Assembly: GCA_941918925.1 (NCBI GenBank)
Contig: OW799236.1
Location: forward strand, 79,858,713-79,922,712
DNA length: 64,000 nucleotides
Source: Phyto melanocephala
Taxonomy: Eukaryota > Arthropoda > Insecta > Diptera > Rhinophoridae
Direction: 5' to 3'
Below the pieces are notes generated by a model. The model searched no databases, had not been told where the DNA came from, and was given only the letters and a program-made list of their open reading frames with translations. A program made the position numbers and the translations under genes. Shown here in pieces: positions 1 to 10,369 of this stretch (its first letter is position 1; every line of letters begins with the position of its first letter).

Positions 1-459
1 TGAACACCAATGCAGGGTGCTAAGTACCAGTGTCTGTTATAATTAAAAAAAGAAAAGTTTGTAAAAAAACTAAATGCAAATGATGAAAAACAAGTGATGA
101 ACAAAAAACACATTTAGTTTTTAATTACAAGTCGTTGCGTAGCTTGGAATAATAATTAAATGATAAAATTTGTTTCAATAACCTTACCATATGGTCGATT
201 AACATCAGAAAGTATAAAACTTGTTAGTTTACGTTGTATGTGTATTTAAGTTCTTATCGTCAAGAGGAACTAAAAACTAATGCAAATGCAGGAAATGAGA
301 ATATTAGATATAAATTAAATATAAACTGCGTGGGAGAGACTTTACTCATATAATTACTTCTGAAAAAAACACTAAATTATTTATTTTTTATTTTTAAAAA
401 AGTACTTAGTATTAAAGCTGTTAGAAAATAAAAGTAAAAAATATATATCATTAGTACCA
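1..459. other. AT-rich DNA, nothing recognised
   Basis: Very AT-rich sequence with short A and T runs. No coding frame, terminal inverted repeat or known element end was seen. Confidence 0.5.
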
Positions 460-2345
460 GTATTTCCTATAGAAAATATAATGTATAACAGGATTTTCTA
501 TAAAATTTCATTACAATAAAAATTATTGTAAATAACAGAATTTTCTTTACAATATAATTTATACTAAATGTTCTTTAGATAATATTGTGTATTACAGAAT
601 GGTCTACAGAAATACATTCCTGCAGAAAAAATTTATTATAACAGAATTTTCTATAAAATATATAATCTACTACCTAATTTTAGTATTTAATTCACATGAC
701 AGGTGCCACGCCCACTATTGTTAATGCACCCATTTTTTCCATAAATGTTAATTCGAATATCAAAGTTTCTTTTGCAAAATTTTAGTACTCTAATCGATAT
801 CGTTTTCCAGATATACGAATTTTAGTTTTTAATTCATATGGCAGGTGCCACGCCCACTATTTTTAATGCACCCATTTTTTCCATAAATGTTTATTTGAAT
901 TTCAAAGTTGCTTTTGCAAAATTTTACTACTCTAATCGATATCGTTTTCCAAATATACGAATTTTAGTGTTTAATTCATATGGTAGGTGCCACGCCCACT
1001 ATTGATAATGCACCCATTTCTTGCCTAAATGTTCATTTGGGTGTCAAAGTTGCTCTTGCAACATTTTACTACTCTAATCGATATCGTTTTCTAAATATAC
1101 GAATTTTAGTATTTAATTAATGTGGCCACGGCTACTATTGCAAGTCCGCCCATTTTTTACCCAAATGTTCCTGTTGATGTCAAAGTTTACCGTTCTTAAT
1201 TTGAAGACTCTAGCTGTATTAACTTTCGTGATATATAATATATAATATTTAATACTTATTTTTTAATAAGGCGTGGCACCCCGCCCACTTACAATTTCAA
1301 ACCAAAGTATAGCCTATAGTTCCTTTTAGACATACAAGAAGATTCTGTGAAAATTTCAAGGAAATCGGTCCAGCCGTTTAACCGTCTATAAAACACAAAC
1401 AAACATACAAACACACATTGATTTTTATATATATACATAGATAGATAACAGAATCTTCAATAAAAACTGTTTATATAATAGAATTATCTATTAAAAATAT
1501 TTTTTATAACAGAATTTTTCATAGAAAATATTATGGATAACACAATTTTCTTTACAAAATATTGTGTATAACAAAATTTCCTATAGAAAATGTTGTTGAT
1601 AACAAAACTTTCTATAGAAGATGTTGTGTTTAACAGAATTTTCTAAAGCAATTATTGTGTATAACAGAATTATCTATTTAAAATATTGTGTATAACAGAA
1701 TTATTTATAGAAAATATTATGAATAACACAATTATCTTTAAAAAATATTATGTATAACAGAATTATTTTTAGAAAATGTTGTTAATAACAGAATTTTGAA
1801 CAAAAATGTTTATTGTAACAGAATTATCTATAGAAAATCTTCATTGTAAGGGAATTTTCTGTAGAAAATATTGTGTTGAAAGGAATTTTCTATAGAAAAT
1901 ATTTATAACAAAATGTTATACAGAAAATATTTATAACAGAATTTTCTATAGAAAATATTTATAATAGAATTGTCTTTAGACAATATTGTGTACCAAAAAA
2001 TTTTCTGTGTAAAATAATTTTTGTGTAGAAAATATTTACTGTAACAAAAATTTCTATAAAAATATAAAATTTGTTTCAGAGAAAATATTGTGTATAACAG
2101 AATTTTCTGTAAGCAATTTTGTATGCAAAAGAATTTTCTATAGATAATATTTATTACAACAAAATTTCCTATAGAACAGATTTTTATAACAGAATTTTCT
2201 ATAGAAAATATTGTTCATAACAGAATTTAATATAGAATATATTGTGTATAATAGAATTTTCCATAAAAATTTATGTGTATAAAAAAGATTAAGTAAAAGT
2301 ATTATGTACAACCAAAAATGTTTTGTATAACAAAATGTGGTGTAC
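460..2345. repeat. Degenerate ~31-bp tandem array with palindromic core
   Basis: A unit of about 31 bp recurs dozens of times. Each unit has the form AACAGAATT, then the 14-bp perfect palindrome TTTTCTATAGAAAA, then TATTGTGTAT, with many point changes and some partial units. The clearest runs are 470-660 and 1445-2330. The array is interrupted at about 667-1440 by an unrelated element. It looks like decayed satellite-type DNA, not a gene. A minus-strand open frame at 2138-2365 (75 codons, rich in Phe, Tyr and Leu) is a by-product of the repeat. Confidence 0.8.
667..1440 (-). mobile_element. Putative Helitron-like insertion made of four 142-bp units
   Basis: Four tandem units carry the shared word GCCACGCCCAC or a variant, at about 705, 847, 989 and 1125 (spacing 142, 142 and 136 bp). 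They are followed by a tail with AAATCGGTCCAGCCG and an A/C-rich stretch ending TTTTTATATATATACATAGAT. Read on the minus strand this gives a TC-starting, TATATA-rich 5' end like that of the Helitrons at 4430, 25684 and 38344. The 31-bp array continues on both sides, so this is an insertion. The other end is not clear and no CTAG is preserved. Confidence 0.5.
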
Positions 2346-3059
2346 TTGACAAAAAAAAGAAACATTTAATATTAGTGTGTAATCTGGTCTCCTCACCTTG
2401 GCCATTTAATTAATAACACTCTTCAAATTATACAAAAACCATCTTCAATTCTTAGATACTACACTTAATGATCTCGTTTAGGAAATTTTTATTGTTATGA
2501 AAATTGTTTGTCCTTTTTATGAAAATACTTTTCGAGTAATTAACGTTTGATAATGTTTTTAATATAATCCAGAAGAGGACACAACGTGCAAAAACAACGA
2601 CACCAAGTTTTCTCTTCCATTATACTCTACTTTGAATTGCAAAAATCGCATTTCGCATAAATTCTATGTGATTTTCTTGAAGTTCAAAATTAGCGGAGAA
2701 ACAAATAAACTTTAGCTAAAAACAACAACGGCAGCTGTAATAATAAGACTGAGAAAATTATATTGTCATTGAAATCTACTTAACTTTTCATTTAACATAG
2801 ACATTTACAAATAAAAAATAAAAAAACAACGTCGAAAAGCAAACACACAGAATATATATAAGAAAAAACTTGATACAGTGGGAAATGACTGGCAAGAAAA
2901 TTGAGTTTAATTGTAACAACAACAAAACAAAAAAAGAAATGAGAAGTATTTATAATCTCTGTGTGAATACTTGAAAGGATGCTAAGGTACTTGGCAAATG
3001 AAATCATGAAATATTTCAAAAACTCATCAAGACATACAGAGAAATGAACATACGCACAA
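2346..3059. other. Gene-free AT-rich stretch
   Basis: No element ends were recognised. A minus-strand open frame at 2792-3118 (108 codons) has no recognisable motif and runs into the DINE-1 end; I treat it as chance. Confidence 0.45.
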
Positions 3060-3590
3060 CAAAAACAAGTAAGAGCACTATATTCGGCCATGACGAATCT
3101 GATAAAACCATTCACCATCTTTTACATACGTATAGAGAACACAGCGTAGGTTATGTATGTATTAATAATTAAAAAATAATATAAAATCAATAAAAAAAAA
3201 GTGGGCCACCAGGGATTCGAGACCCAGCTCGCCTCATATGTGCAGATTTAATTAAAGATAATAATAATAAGAAATAACCTAACCTGTATTGTATTTGTGT
3301 GTTTTATTAATGTGATGCGAAATGACGAGGTGGTCTAGGTTTTTCATCATATTTCAGTTGTTTATGGATTCATTTTTCTGATTTTCAATATGGATATTTT
3401 AATACAACACACGGGTCTTAAATAACTGATTTTAACATACACACGGACCAATGAATACGCCTGAATAGGCTTTCCTAGTCATAAGAATATATATTCTTTA
3501 TTGGGCCGCATACAAATATTGAAGAAATTTCACACGGAATGACAAACCTATATATGCTCTTACACTCTCCGTAAAGGGAATAATAAATGA
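3060..3590 (-). mobile_element. Degenerate DINE-1-like element, subfamily B
   Basis: The 3' end is at the left: ACAAGTAAGAGCACTATATT followed by the decayed TTCGGC/GCCGAA hairpin and a TTCACCATC block. The 5' end is at the right: AATTTCACACGGAATGACAAA, then a TATATATG head near 3555-3590. Between them are the family's internal words (TTTCAGTTGTTTATG, ACATACACACGGACC, ATATATTCTTTATTGGG). It is non-coding and much more diverged than the copies at 19893 and 63210. Confidence 0.75.
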
Positions 3591-3747
3591 AAAACAATTT
3601 ACTGCTACAAATGACAATAGAAAATACATAGAAATTGTTAATACAAGTATAAACACAAATACAAATGCAATAATAATAAACAATGCAAATTAGTACAAGT
3701 ATTACTCTGGTGTATTTACACACTCTGTACAACACAACACCATTTCG

Positions 3748-4010
3748 ATGGTCACAAGAAGATGGGTCCTAACTCAAATATTTGTGACTTTACAGGAAAT
3801 TGTAAAAACGTAGTAGAAACTTTGTTATCATAATTTAATTTCTTTTGTAAAATTGCTTGCTAAACTGGTATTTTTGATATAATTGCATTAAATTTTTGTG
3901 TCGCGGTGAATTTGTGTGAATTGTATTGAAATCACTGAAATACTAAATTTCGTAAAAAAATACAAGATAGAACCTTTCTACTTATGATCATTGATTTCAT
4001 TTTTTTATAA
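3748..4010 (+). repeat. Unclassified dispersed repeat, copy 1
   Basis: This segment aligns along its length with 56665-56905. Shared words in order are GGTCACAAG, CCTAACTCAAATA, TAATGCATTAAATTTTTGTG (here ATTGCATTAAATTTTTGTG) and CACTGAAA. No coding frame or terminal repeat was identified. Both copies lie close to a subfamily B DINE-1 5' head, but on opposite sides of it, so they are not simply part of that element. Confidence 0.55.
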
Positions 4011-4104
4011 CAAGATTTGTATAAAAACAAATGTGAGTATAAATAAATAAATTATTATAATAAATAATCAATATATTGGAGGACACAATCCTTCTGTCTA
4101 TATT

Positions 4105-4302
4105 TCAATATATAGACGGCAAGTCGGTCACGTTAACTCTTTCTTTTAAGTATCCCCAAAGAAAGAACTCTAACGTTGTGAAAATAAATGTTCGCGACCA
4201 ATTTGCACCGTCACGATGTGAGATAACGCGGCCATTAAATTTCTTTCTCAAAAGAGTCACTAATTCGTACGCAGTATTAATTTGTCTAGAGTCAACTTGC
4301 AA
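4105..4302 (-). pseudogene. Tc1/mariner-type transposase fragment
   Basis: A 65-codon minus-strand open frame matches the C-terminal half of the IS630/Tc1/mariner transposase family also seen at 17626-18172. The recognisable parts are LLRKKFNGRVISHR, a degraded NW....DLTPLDFFLWG motif (here GANWSRTFIFTTLEFFLWG) and YLKERV. An intact enzyme of this family is about 340 residues, so only a fifth remains, with no start, no catalytic DD pair and no terminal repeats visible nearby. It is a dead relic; the match is from recognised family motifs, not from a search. Confidence 0.7.
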
Positions 4303-4429
4303 ATAGTGAATAAGTAACTGTAAGTGTTAATCGCGTATTTCACGGACTAAATATAAATTTTTTCATGTTTTTTTTTCCTTTTACAGACTAGAATTTATTT
4401 CAAAACTATAATCTACTCTTTATATTTAA

Positions 4430-5171
4430 CTAGCCTAACCCGGCGTGCGTTGCTACGCCCCTTAATGAATCAAAATGCATTCTTAATTTTTATTGAATAT
4501 CAAGTGCAAAAACCTAAAAATTATATTTTTTTTTAAGGGCTCGGCCCTGCTCACTTTTCTAATAACGAAATTGTAAAGTCATAACAGCTCAATATGTGTG
4601 CAAAGTTTCAGAAAAATCGGTCCAGTGCAAGTACCTCAAAATGATAACTTTTTTTATGGGCGTGGCACTGCCCACTTTTCTAATCACGAAATTATTAAGT
4701 CAAGACAGCTTAGTGCGTGTGCAAAGTTTTAGAAAAATCGGTCCAGTGCAAGTACCTCAAACTTATAACTTTTTTTTATGGGCGTGGCCCTGCCCACTTT
4801 TCTAATCACGAAATTATATAGTCATGACAGCCCAATACGTGTGCAAAGTTTCAGTAAAATCCGTCCATTGCAAGTACATCAAAATTAAAAATTTTTATGA
4901 GCGTGGCCCCGCCCACTTTTTTAATCACGAAATTATTTAGTCATGAGAGCTCGATATGTGTGCAAAGTTTCAGAAAAATTGGTCATGTGCAAGTAGCTTA
5001 AAATAGTAACTAATTTTTTATGGGCGTGGCCCCGCCCACTTTTTCCACCCATAAACACTCCCTGGTATGTGTACAACAACTTACCAAAGTTTGAGCCCGA
5101 TCGATTTTACAGTTTCGGAGTCTATAGCTAACACACACACACACACAGAGTTTCACTTTTATATATATAGA
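4430..5171 (-). mobile_element. Non-autonomous Helitron, copy 1
   Basis: On the minus strand it begins TCTATATATATAAAAGTG and ends CTAG, lying between an A and a T as expected for Helitron insertion. Just before the CTAG is a 3' hairpin, GGCGT-loop-ACGCC. Internally there are about five ~120-bp units, each with the inverted words TGGGCG...CGCCCAC and a TCACGAAATT...GTGTGCAAAGTTTCAG block. No Rep/helicase coding remains, so it would depend on a helper elsewhere. Open frames at 4596-4805 and 5010-5246 are artefacts of the repeat. Confidence 0.85.
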
Positions 5172-5470
5172 TAGAAGATAATTAATTGCGCACTTAAGTT
5201 GTAAAAAAAAAATTCTCAAAGTGGCGTTGGCCTTTGCATATGCCAATTTATATTTAGATTAAATAAAATATTTTTTTTACAAATATTATCTTTCTCTCTT
5301 TTATTACAGCGAACATCCTACACAGAAAAAATTATTCCTTAAATTGTATAATTAATCGACTATTTGATTTGAATTGGATTTACATTTTTAACTGAATTAT
5401 TTATAAATTTTTATTGAAAATTAATGTTTTTGAAAAACAAAAAAACTTTTGCCAGTTGGAAAAACTAGAA

Positions 5471-6640
5471 AAATAACAAGTAATAATCGGCTGTGACCCA
5501 CCACCAATTTTGTGTACTTTTATAGTAATCGCAATAGAATAATTTGATTATACTAATATAAGCTTTAGTTTCTTTGTGTAACTTTGATTTACTAATATTT
5601 TATTTCCTTAAATTTAGCCTTACAATTAAACATTATGAATCTCTACATCAGAAATGATACTACTGACTCTTTTTTACAACAATGTTGTATCTTTACGGAA
5701 ATTGAACAGAATAATTTGGTACCCAGAGGTAGTTAGAGAATAATATTATTTTCGTGAGGGCATGGCAACTCTTAATTTTAAAATAATATAATTAATGTGT
5801 GAATTCAACTTAGCTAATCCATTACAGGTTTCTTTTTATACCCGCCACCAAAAAAATGGTGGGGGTATATTCATTTTGTCATTCCGTTTGTAACACATCG
5901 AAATATCCATTTTAGACCCCATAAAGTATATATATTCTAAATCGTGGTTTGATTTTATGACGATCTAGCTATGTCCGTCCGTCTCTCCGTCTGTCCGTCT
6001 GTTGAAAGCACGATAGAGGTGGCACCGAAAAAGCTAAAGGGCCAGAAGTTTTGCCAGAATCTTTCTTATAGACAAGGTTTGTTTGGTATTGAAAATGGGC
6101 TAAATCGGAATATTAGGAAGAGAGTTATAGCTCGAAATGCAGGAGTAGGTCGAAAAAACCGTGTCCTTCAAACATCGAATAAAATGGAGTTGTGTCCAAA
6201 AGCATCAATGTTGAATCATGAAACTCAAAATATATATTTCCTGAGCAAAAACAATATTTTCCGCCAAAAACCGCTTAAACCTATGCATTAGGAAAGGACT
6301 TATAGATCAAAATGTACGAAAATTTATACCGCGCAGTGTAGCGTCTAATTTTTTTTGTAATGTATAGATTTGGCAAGTTTCAAGGAAAGGTAGGACATTA
6401 TTTTTTTACCTTCTCTTGCATTACGAGTAATAACTGTCTTCCTTATATACCGATTTAGTCCATTTTTGACAATAATTCAAATATTCTGGCAAAATTTGAC
6501 CCCCTTACTTTTTCGGTTGGAGCTCTATCGTGCTTTAAATGGACAGACAGATAGATAAACATAGCTAGATCGTTCTAAAACGAAACAGAATTCAAAAAAT
6601 GAATAAGTCCCACACCATTTTTTTGTTGGTAAATATAAAA
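5471..6640 (-). mobile_element. Rearranged DINE-1-like element, subfamily A, with an empty mariner site
   Basis: The 3' end is at 5471 (AACAAGTAATAATCGGCTGTG, CCCACCACCAATTTTGTGTAC). The 5' head is at 6515-6640 (inverted CCAACAAAAAAATGGTG, ATCTAGCTATG type block). A second head, in the opposite direction, lies inside (5838-6345). Around 5571-5595 the sequence TTTCTTTGTGTAACTTTGAT matches the two flanks of the mariner insertion carried by the full-length copies at 9558 and 42978, but without the insertion. It is therefore an unoccupied version of that site. Confidence 0.65.
5838..6345 (+). mobile_element. DINE-1-like 5' part, subfamily A, plus orientation
   Basis: It begins TTTTTATACCCGCCACC, followed by a GGTGGGGGTATATTC hairpin partner, ACCCCATAAAGTATATAT, ATCTAGCTATGTCCGTCCG and GAAAGCACGATAGAGGT. 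It matches 42978-43470 closely over about 500 bp. The 106-codon open frame at 5971-6291 runs through this repeat and is not a gene. With the minus-strand head ending at 6640 it makes a head-to-head pair, so both outer ends carry the same terminus. Confidence 0.85.
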
Positions 6641-6799
6641 GTGAATAAAATATCATTAAATTGTGTAACTTTTTCATGACTACATAATTCTAATGCAATA
6701 ATAATTATTAATTTTTGCCAACGTACTTTGCCTGTTTCCGGATGACGGTTACGTCAGCAAACAAAGTTGTCGAATTTGAGACGAAACTAATCCACATGA

Positions 6800-6990
6800 G
6801 ATGTTAGGATGTTCAATGCATCCTAATAAAGACAGTTTTAGGTGAGGATTTTTGGCTGGCAGCCTGGTCAGCTTTTATTTATTTTAAGAGGACATTGGCC
6901 AGACCATCTCTGTAGATGGCGAGCGCTATAGGTCGATGATTACCAACTTATTTTGGCTCGAATTCGATGATATGATACGATACTACAGTG
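6800..6990 (+). pseudogene. Decayed Tc1/mariner-type transposase fragment
   Basis: Read across frames, this stretch gives MHPNKDSF, then FLAGSLVSFYLF, then GQTISVDGERYRSMITNLFW. These line up with the family blocks MHPxKVTVWC, LWAGGIIGxYFF and VTVNGERYRxMI, which are seen better preserved at 17,690-17,790. Stops and shifts separate the blocks. Only the catalytic-domain middle remains; no terminal repeats were found. Confidence 0.6.
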
Positions 6991-9102
6991 TTTAACAGCA
7001 CGATGTTAAATTCCATACAAATTGACTATGTACAACTTGTAATCGAATAAAAAATTTCAATGGTATCTCCCTGTACTTTGTTTTATTTCTATTTTAAGAC
7101 AAGAACTGGTTACTGAAAAATCCTTCAGTATATAGGTCACGAGTTCCAAAAAACATAAGTCACTAAAAGCGATAAATGGTAATATGGTGTTGCACTGACA
7201 CATACACTGCCAATAGGTCAGCTAGATTTTAGGCTGTCTCTTATACCTTAAGTTAGGGTACAATTAAAGTTCAGACGTTTTATATTTGATATATGATAAG
7301 ATAAATAACAAATATATCCATACAATTGCATTGGCCCAGGTCTTTCACATGACCGCATAGCTCCTGCGGTGACTAGAAAAAAGATAACGTTTTAAGATAA
7401 CGACACCGAAAACCTATAACACTAAACCCTTAGGATAAAAAACGAATAAAAGCAATCATCTTCAAACTAGTTTAAGTCAAATAATCGAATCGTTTTTTTT
7501 AATTTCGAAACTGCATCTTGACAATAAGCTTTTCAAACTAGGACTCTAAGACTAGACAATATTACCTCCTTCTATAGGAGCAGTATAAAATTTCATACTG
7601 AAAACATTAAAAATTAATACTTTTGATAAATTATTTATTGATTTTTAAGAAATTTCTTTTTTTTGTCATTGCCTGTAAACAGTGTACGAATATCCTCCTT
7701 CACAAATAAAACAATAGAAAGATACCAAACAAACAACAGTGTAGAAATGGCAAATCAAATAGAAGAAAATATTTTTATTGTCCAGTAAAAACAATAGAAA
7801 AAAAAAAAAATGCACTCAAGAATTAAGAAGATGAAACTTATAAACATTCAATTCTAAATTGGAATTTTCATTTGCAATTGAAACAGCAGAAGCATATAAA
7901 AAACCAAGAAGGAAGGAGAAGAAAACCCTTACAACAATTGCTGTTGTTTTATTTTATTTTCAATTGCAAAGAAAATAATCAATCATTGCCATGGCACAGC
8001 AGGGATTGGCTTGGATGTATTGTCTATAAAAGCAGCAACAGTTTAAATAGGGGGAAAGAGCCGAGAGTCTGGACAAAAGGAATCTAAAGGAATTAAGACA
8101 TGTTCAGGAAACTGTAAATTAGTTATAAAAACAAATTATAAAGCCATAATACAAGAACGAATAAATGGAGATGTAGTAAAAACAGCAAATACTTTAGGAG
8201 CATGTAATAATGGAGCCACACCGACTGCAATGATTTTTATTCTTAATCTCTAAGGGTAAATATTAGTTTATTATTGAATTTTAGAAAGGCTGTTGGTATA
8301 CATATGCAGCCATATGTTGAGGGTATAAACACTTTTAAAGAAGAGCCAGTAAAGCAAGTTTTAAGCCAAAATTTATTTACTTATTTTTTTAAACCTGAAA
8401 GATGTTGGGGAGTATAACAAAAACATGAAAAAATCATGTATGCCTTTGAAAGGATATACAAATGAAAAATAGTTAATATAGTGCGCGCTTTTTTAAAACT
8501 TATTCCTTTTGCATCCACCATTTTCTCGTTGGCAGCCAAACAATCTCTCTGCTACTATTTAAGTTTCTAAGTGAACAATCTGTAATCAATCATGTGGAAA
8601 AAATTTTATAATTACATTATTGCTCTGTCAACATAAAACAAAAAGAGGAAAAAAAATGTTTTTTTTTTGTTAAGGAATACTTAATGGTAAATACAAGGAC
8701 ACAAAAAGGCCATATGTTTTGGACAAATTTCAACACTAGAACAAATTAAAATTTAATTAATTGTGATTTACGATAAATACATTTAATAATGTGGGAAATG
8801 TTACAAGGCAAACAGTTGAAAATAGAATTGTTTTATGGTCTCACTATAAAAGCATATGAGAGAATCTTGGGAATGTACATGCAGAGAAAAACCACGAATA
8901 TAATATTAAGCTATCGCTGACAGATAATTATTTCTTTGGACTTTTTCATACCCTTTTCCTTTAGTGTTATGCAAGTATTGCTTTGTTATTTCGCTTGTTA
9001 ATTCTACAATTTAATTTCAGAACTCATAAAATACATAATGATTGATCTTAAATTTAAAAATTAAAAAAAAACAAAAACAGGATATATTTAAAATTAAAGG
9101 AA
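6991..9102. other. Gene-free stretch
   Basis: AT-rich with homopolymer runs. The 71-codon open frame at 7872-8087 has no recognisable motif. No transposon ends were seen with confidence. Confidence 0.45.
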
Positions 9103-9476
9103 TTATTTAGTTGGATCGATAGACTGCCATTTACCTTTTAAAGATAATTTGGTAAAAACATATGTCAGCTGCAATTTTGGCAGAATTTTTCCAGAATTTA
9201 TTCCGGTATTCCAGCAATAATAACTGCAATGTTGTCTTTCAGGGCTGGACTTGTGGCTAGCTTGTCCTCCTACACCAGAGAAGTTACGTATCCAAGGAAA
9301 AAAGATATATATTAAAAGAATAGATTAGTGGGGTAAAATTGCTTTAAATATCTTGTCATCAAATACAATGATTTAAAACGTAATTGCTTACCAATTCGCT
9401 GTGTTGCATGCAGCGTTGCCTTGCTGAAATCATATGTCGAGCAAGTTAAATTTTTTAATTTTGGACATACAAAAAT
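9103..9476 (-). other. Weak candidate for two host exons
   Basis: On the minus strand an acceptor-like TTACAG precedes an open 85-nt block (9476-9392) ending at a GTAAGC donor-like site. After a 122-nt gap ending in GTGTAG, an open frame in matching phase continues to a TAA at 9103-9105. The spliced reading would encode about 84 residues with no motif I recognise. Polypyrimidine tracts are poor and one frame also runs on unspliced for some distance. In AT-rich DNA such a pattern can occur by chance, so this is only a pointer. Confidence 0.15.
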
Positions 9477-9711
9477 CTGTAAGCAATACATCAGGTTACA
9501 ATAGCTTATATAGCCAGTTCGGTGGGTCTATTATGACGACTGTAAAATTTATAAAAAACAAGTAAGAGCATTATATTCGGCTGTGCCGAACCTTTTATAC
9601 CCACCACCAATTTTGTGTACATTTAAAGCACAATATTTTTTATTTTGTTACTCATTATGGAATAATCTTTTTATAATAAAATATGTATCACTTTCTTTGT
9701 AGAGGGTGGGT

Positions 9712-10316
9712 GGTTAAATTTTAAGGGCCCATGTTGAAGGTGAACTACACCTAGTCTTTAAATTTGTTTTCTGCATTTAACTTGACATTTCTCAATTTTC
9801 AAACTTACTCAGTTTGATCCGTGGAAAGATACGCAAATGAGCAATGCTTTAAAGTTATTCAGGTTTTTTATAAAAATGGGCGTTCAAATCAAAATGAATT
9901 TTGTGCACTTTATAATTCTTTTGATAAACATAATCATTCAAATTCATCCATAATCGGGAAAATTGTAAAAAATATGTGAATTACTGCAAAACAGGTCTGT
10001 ATAAAATGTTAGAAAATCTGTGAATGCCTTCTTAGTTTGGGAACTACTGCTGTTTTTTGCGATAGTGTGGCAAAAAAGCAGTCTACCTCGACTCATCATT
10101 GTGCCCAACAATTGAGCATCAACATTGTCATTGAAAATTTGGACCATCAGATAGAGGAGTGGCGCCAAGGATGGGGGGGCCATTTGGCCGATATTTTGTT
10201 AAATACGTAATTGAACCATACAAATATTATCATTACAAAAATAAATGATAATAATTTTCTAAATAATTTGTTTTCTATTTAAATTCAACATCAGCCCTTA
10301 AAATTTAACCACCCTT
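9712..10316 (+). mobile_element. Short Tc1/mariner derivative nested in the DINE-1
   Basis: Its ends are inverted copies of AGGGTGGTTAAATTTTAAGGG, flanked by TA on both sides (9710-9711 and 10317-10318), the Tc1/mariner target signature. The left end has a small GGGT duplication. Inside is a broken N-terminal transposase region equivalent to the readable one at 25149-25340 (TTCAAATCAAAATG...TTTTGATAAACATAATC), but without an intact start or frame. The catalytic domain is missing. The same insertion sits at the same position in the DINE-1 copy at 42978-45709. Confidence 0.85.
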
Positions 10317-10369
10317 TATAACTTCGATATGCTACTAAAATGCTTTTGTAAATGTAGTCTTTCAATGAA

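Noticed and set aside
2792..3118. 108-codon minus-strand open frame
   Set aside because: No recognised domain, biased composition, and it extends into the 3' end of a DINE-1-like element.
5130..5148. CA-repeat as a CRISPR-like or regulatory array
   Set aside because: It is a simple microsatellite at the Helitron 5' end, shared by all three copies.
5971..6291. 106-codon plus-strand open frame starting MSVRLSVCPSVEST
   Set aside because: The Ser-Val-Cys-Pro start is the translated GTCCGTCC repeat; the frame is simply the DINE-1 head and recurs broken in other copies.
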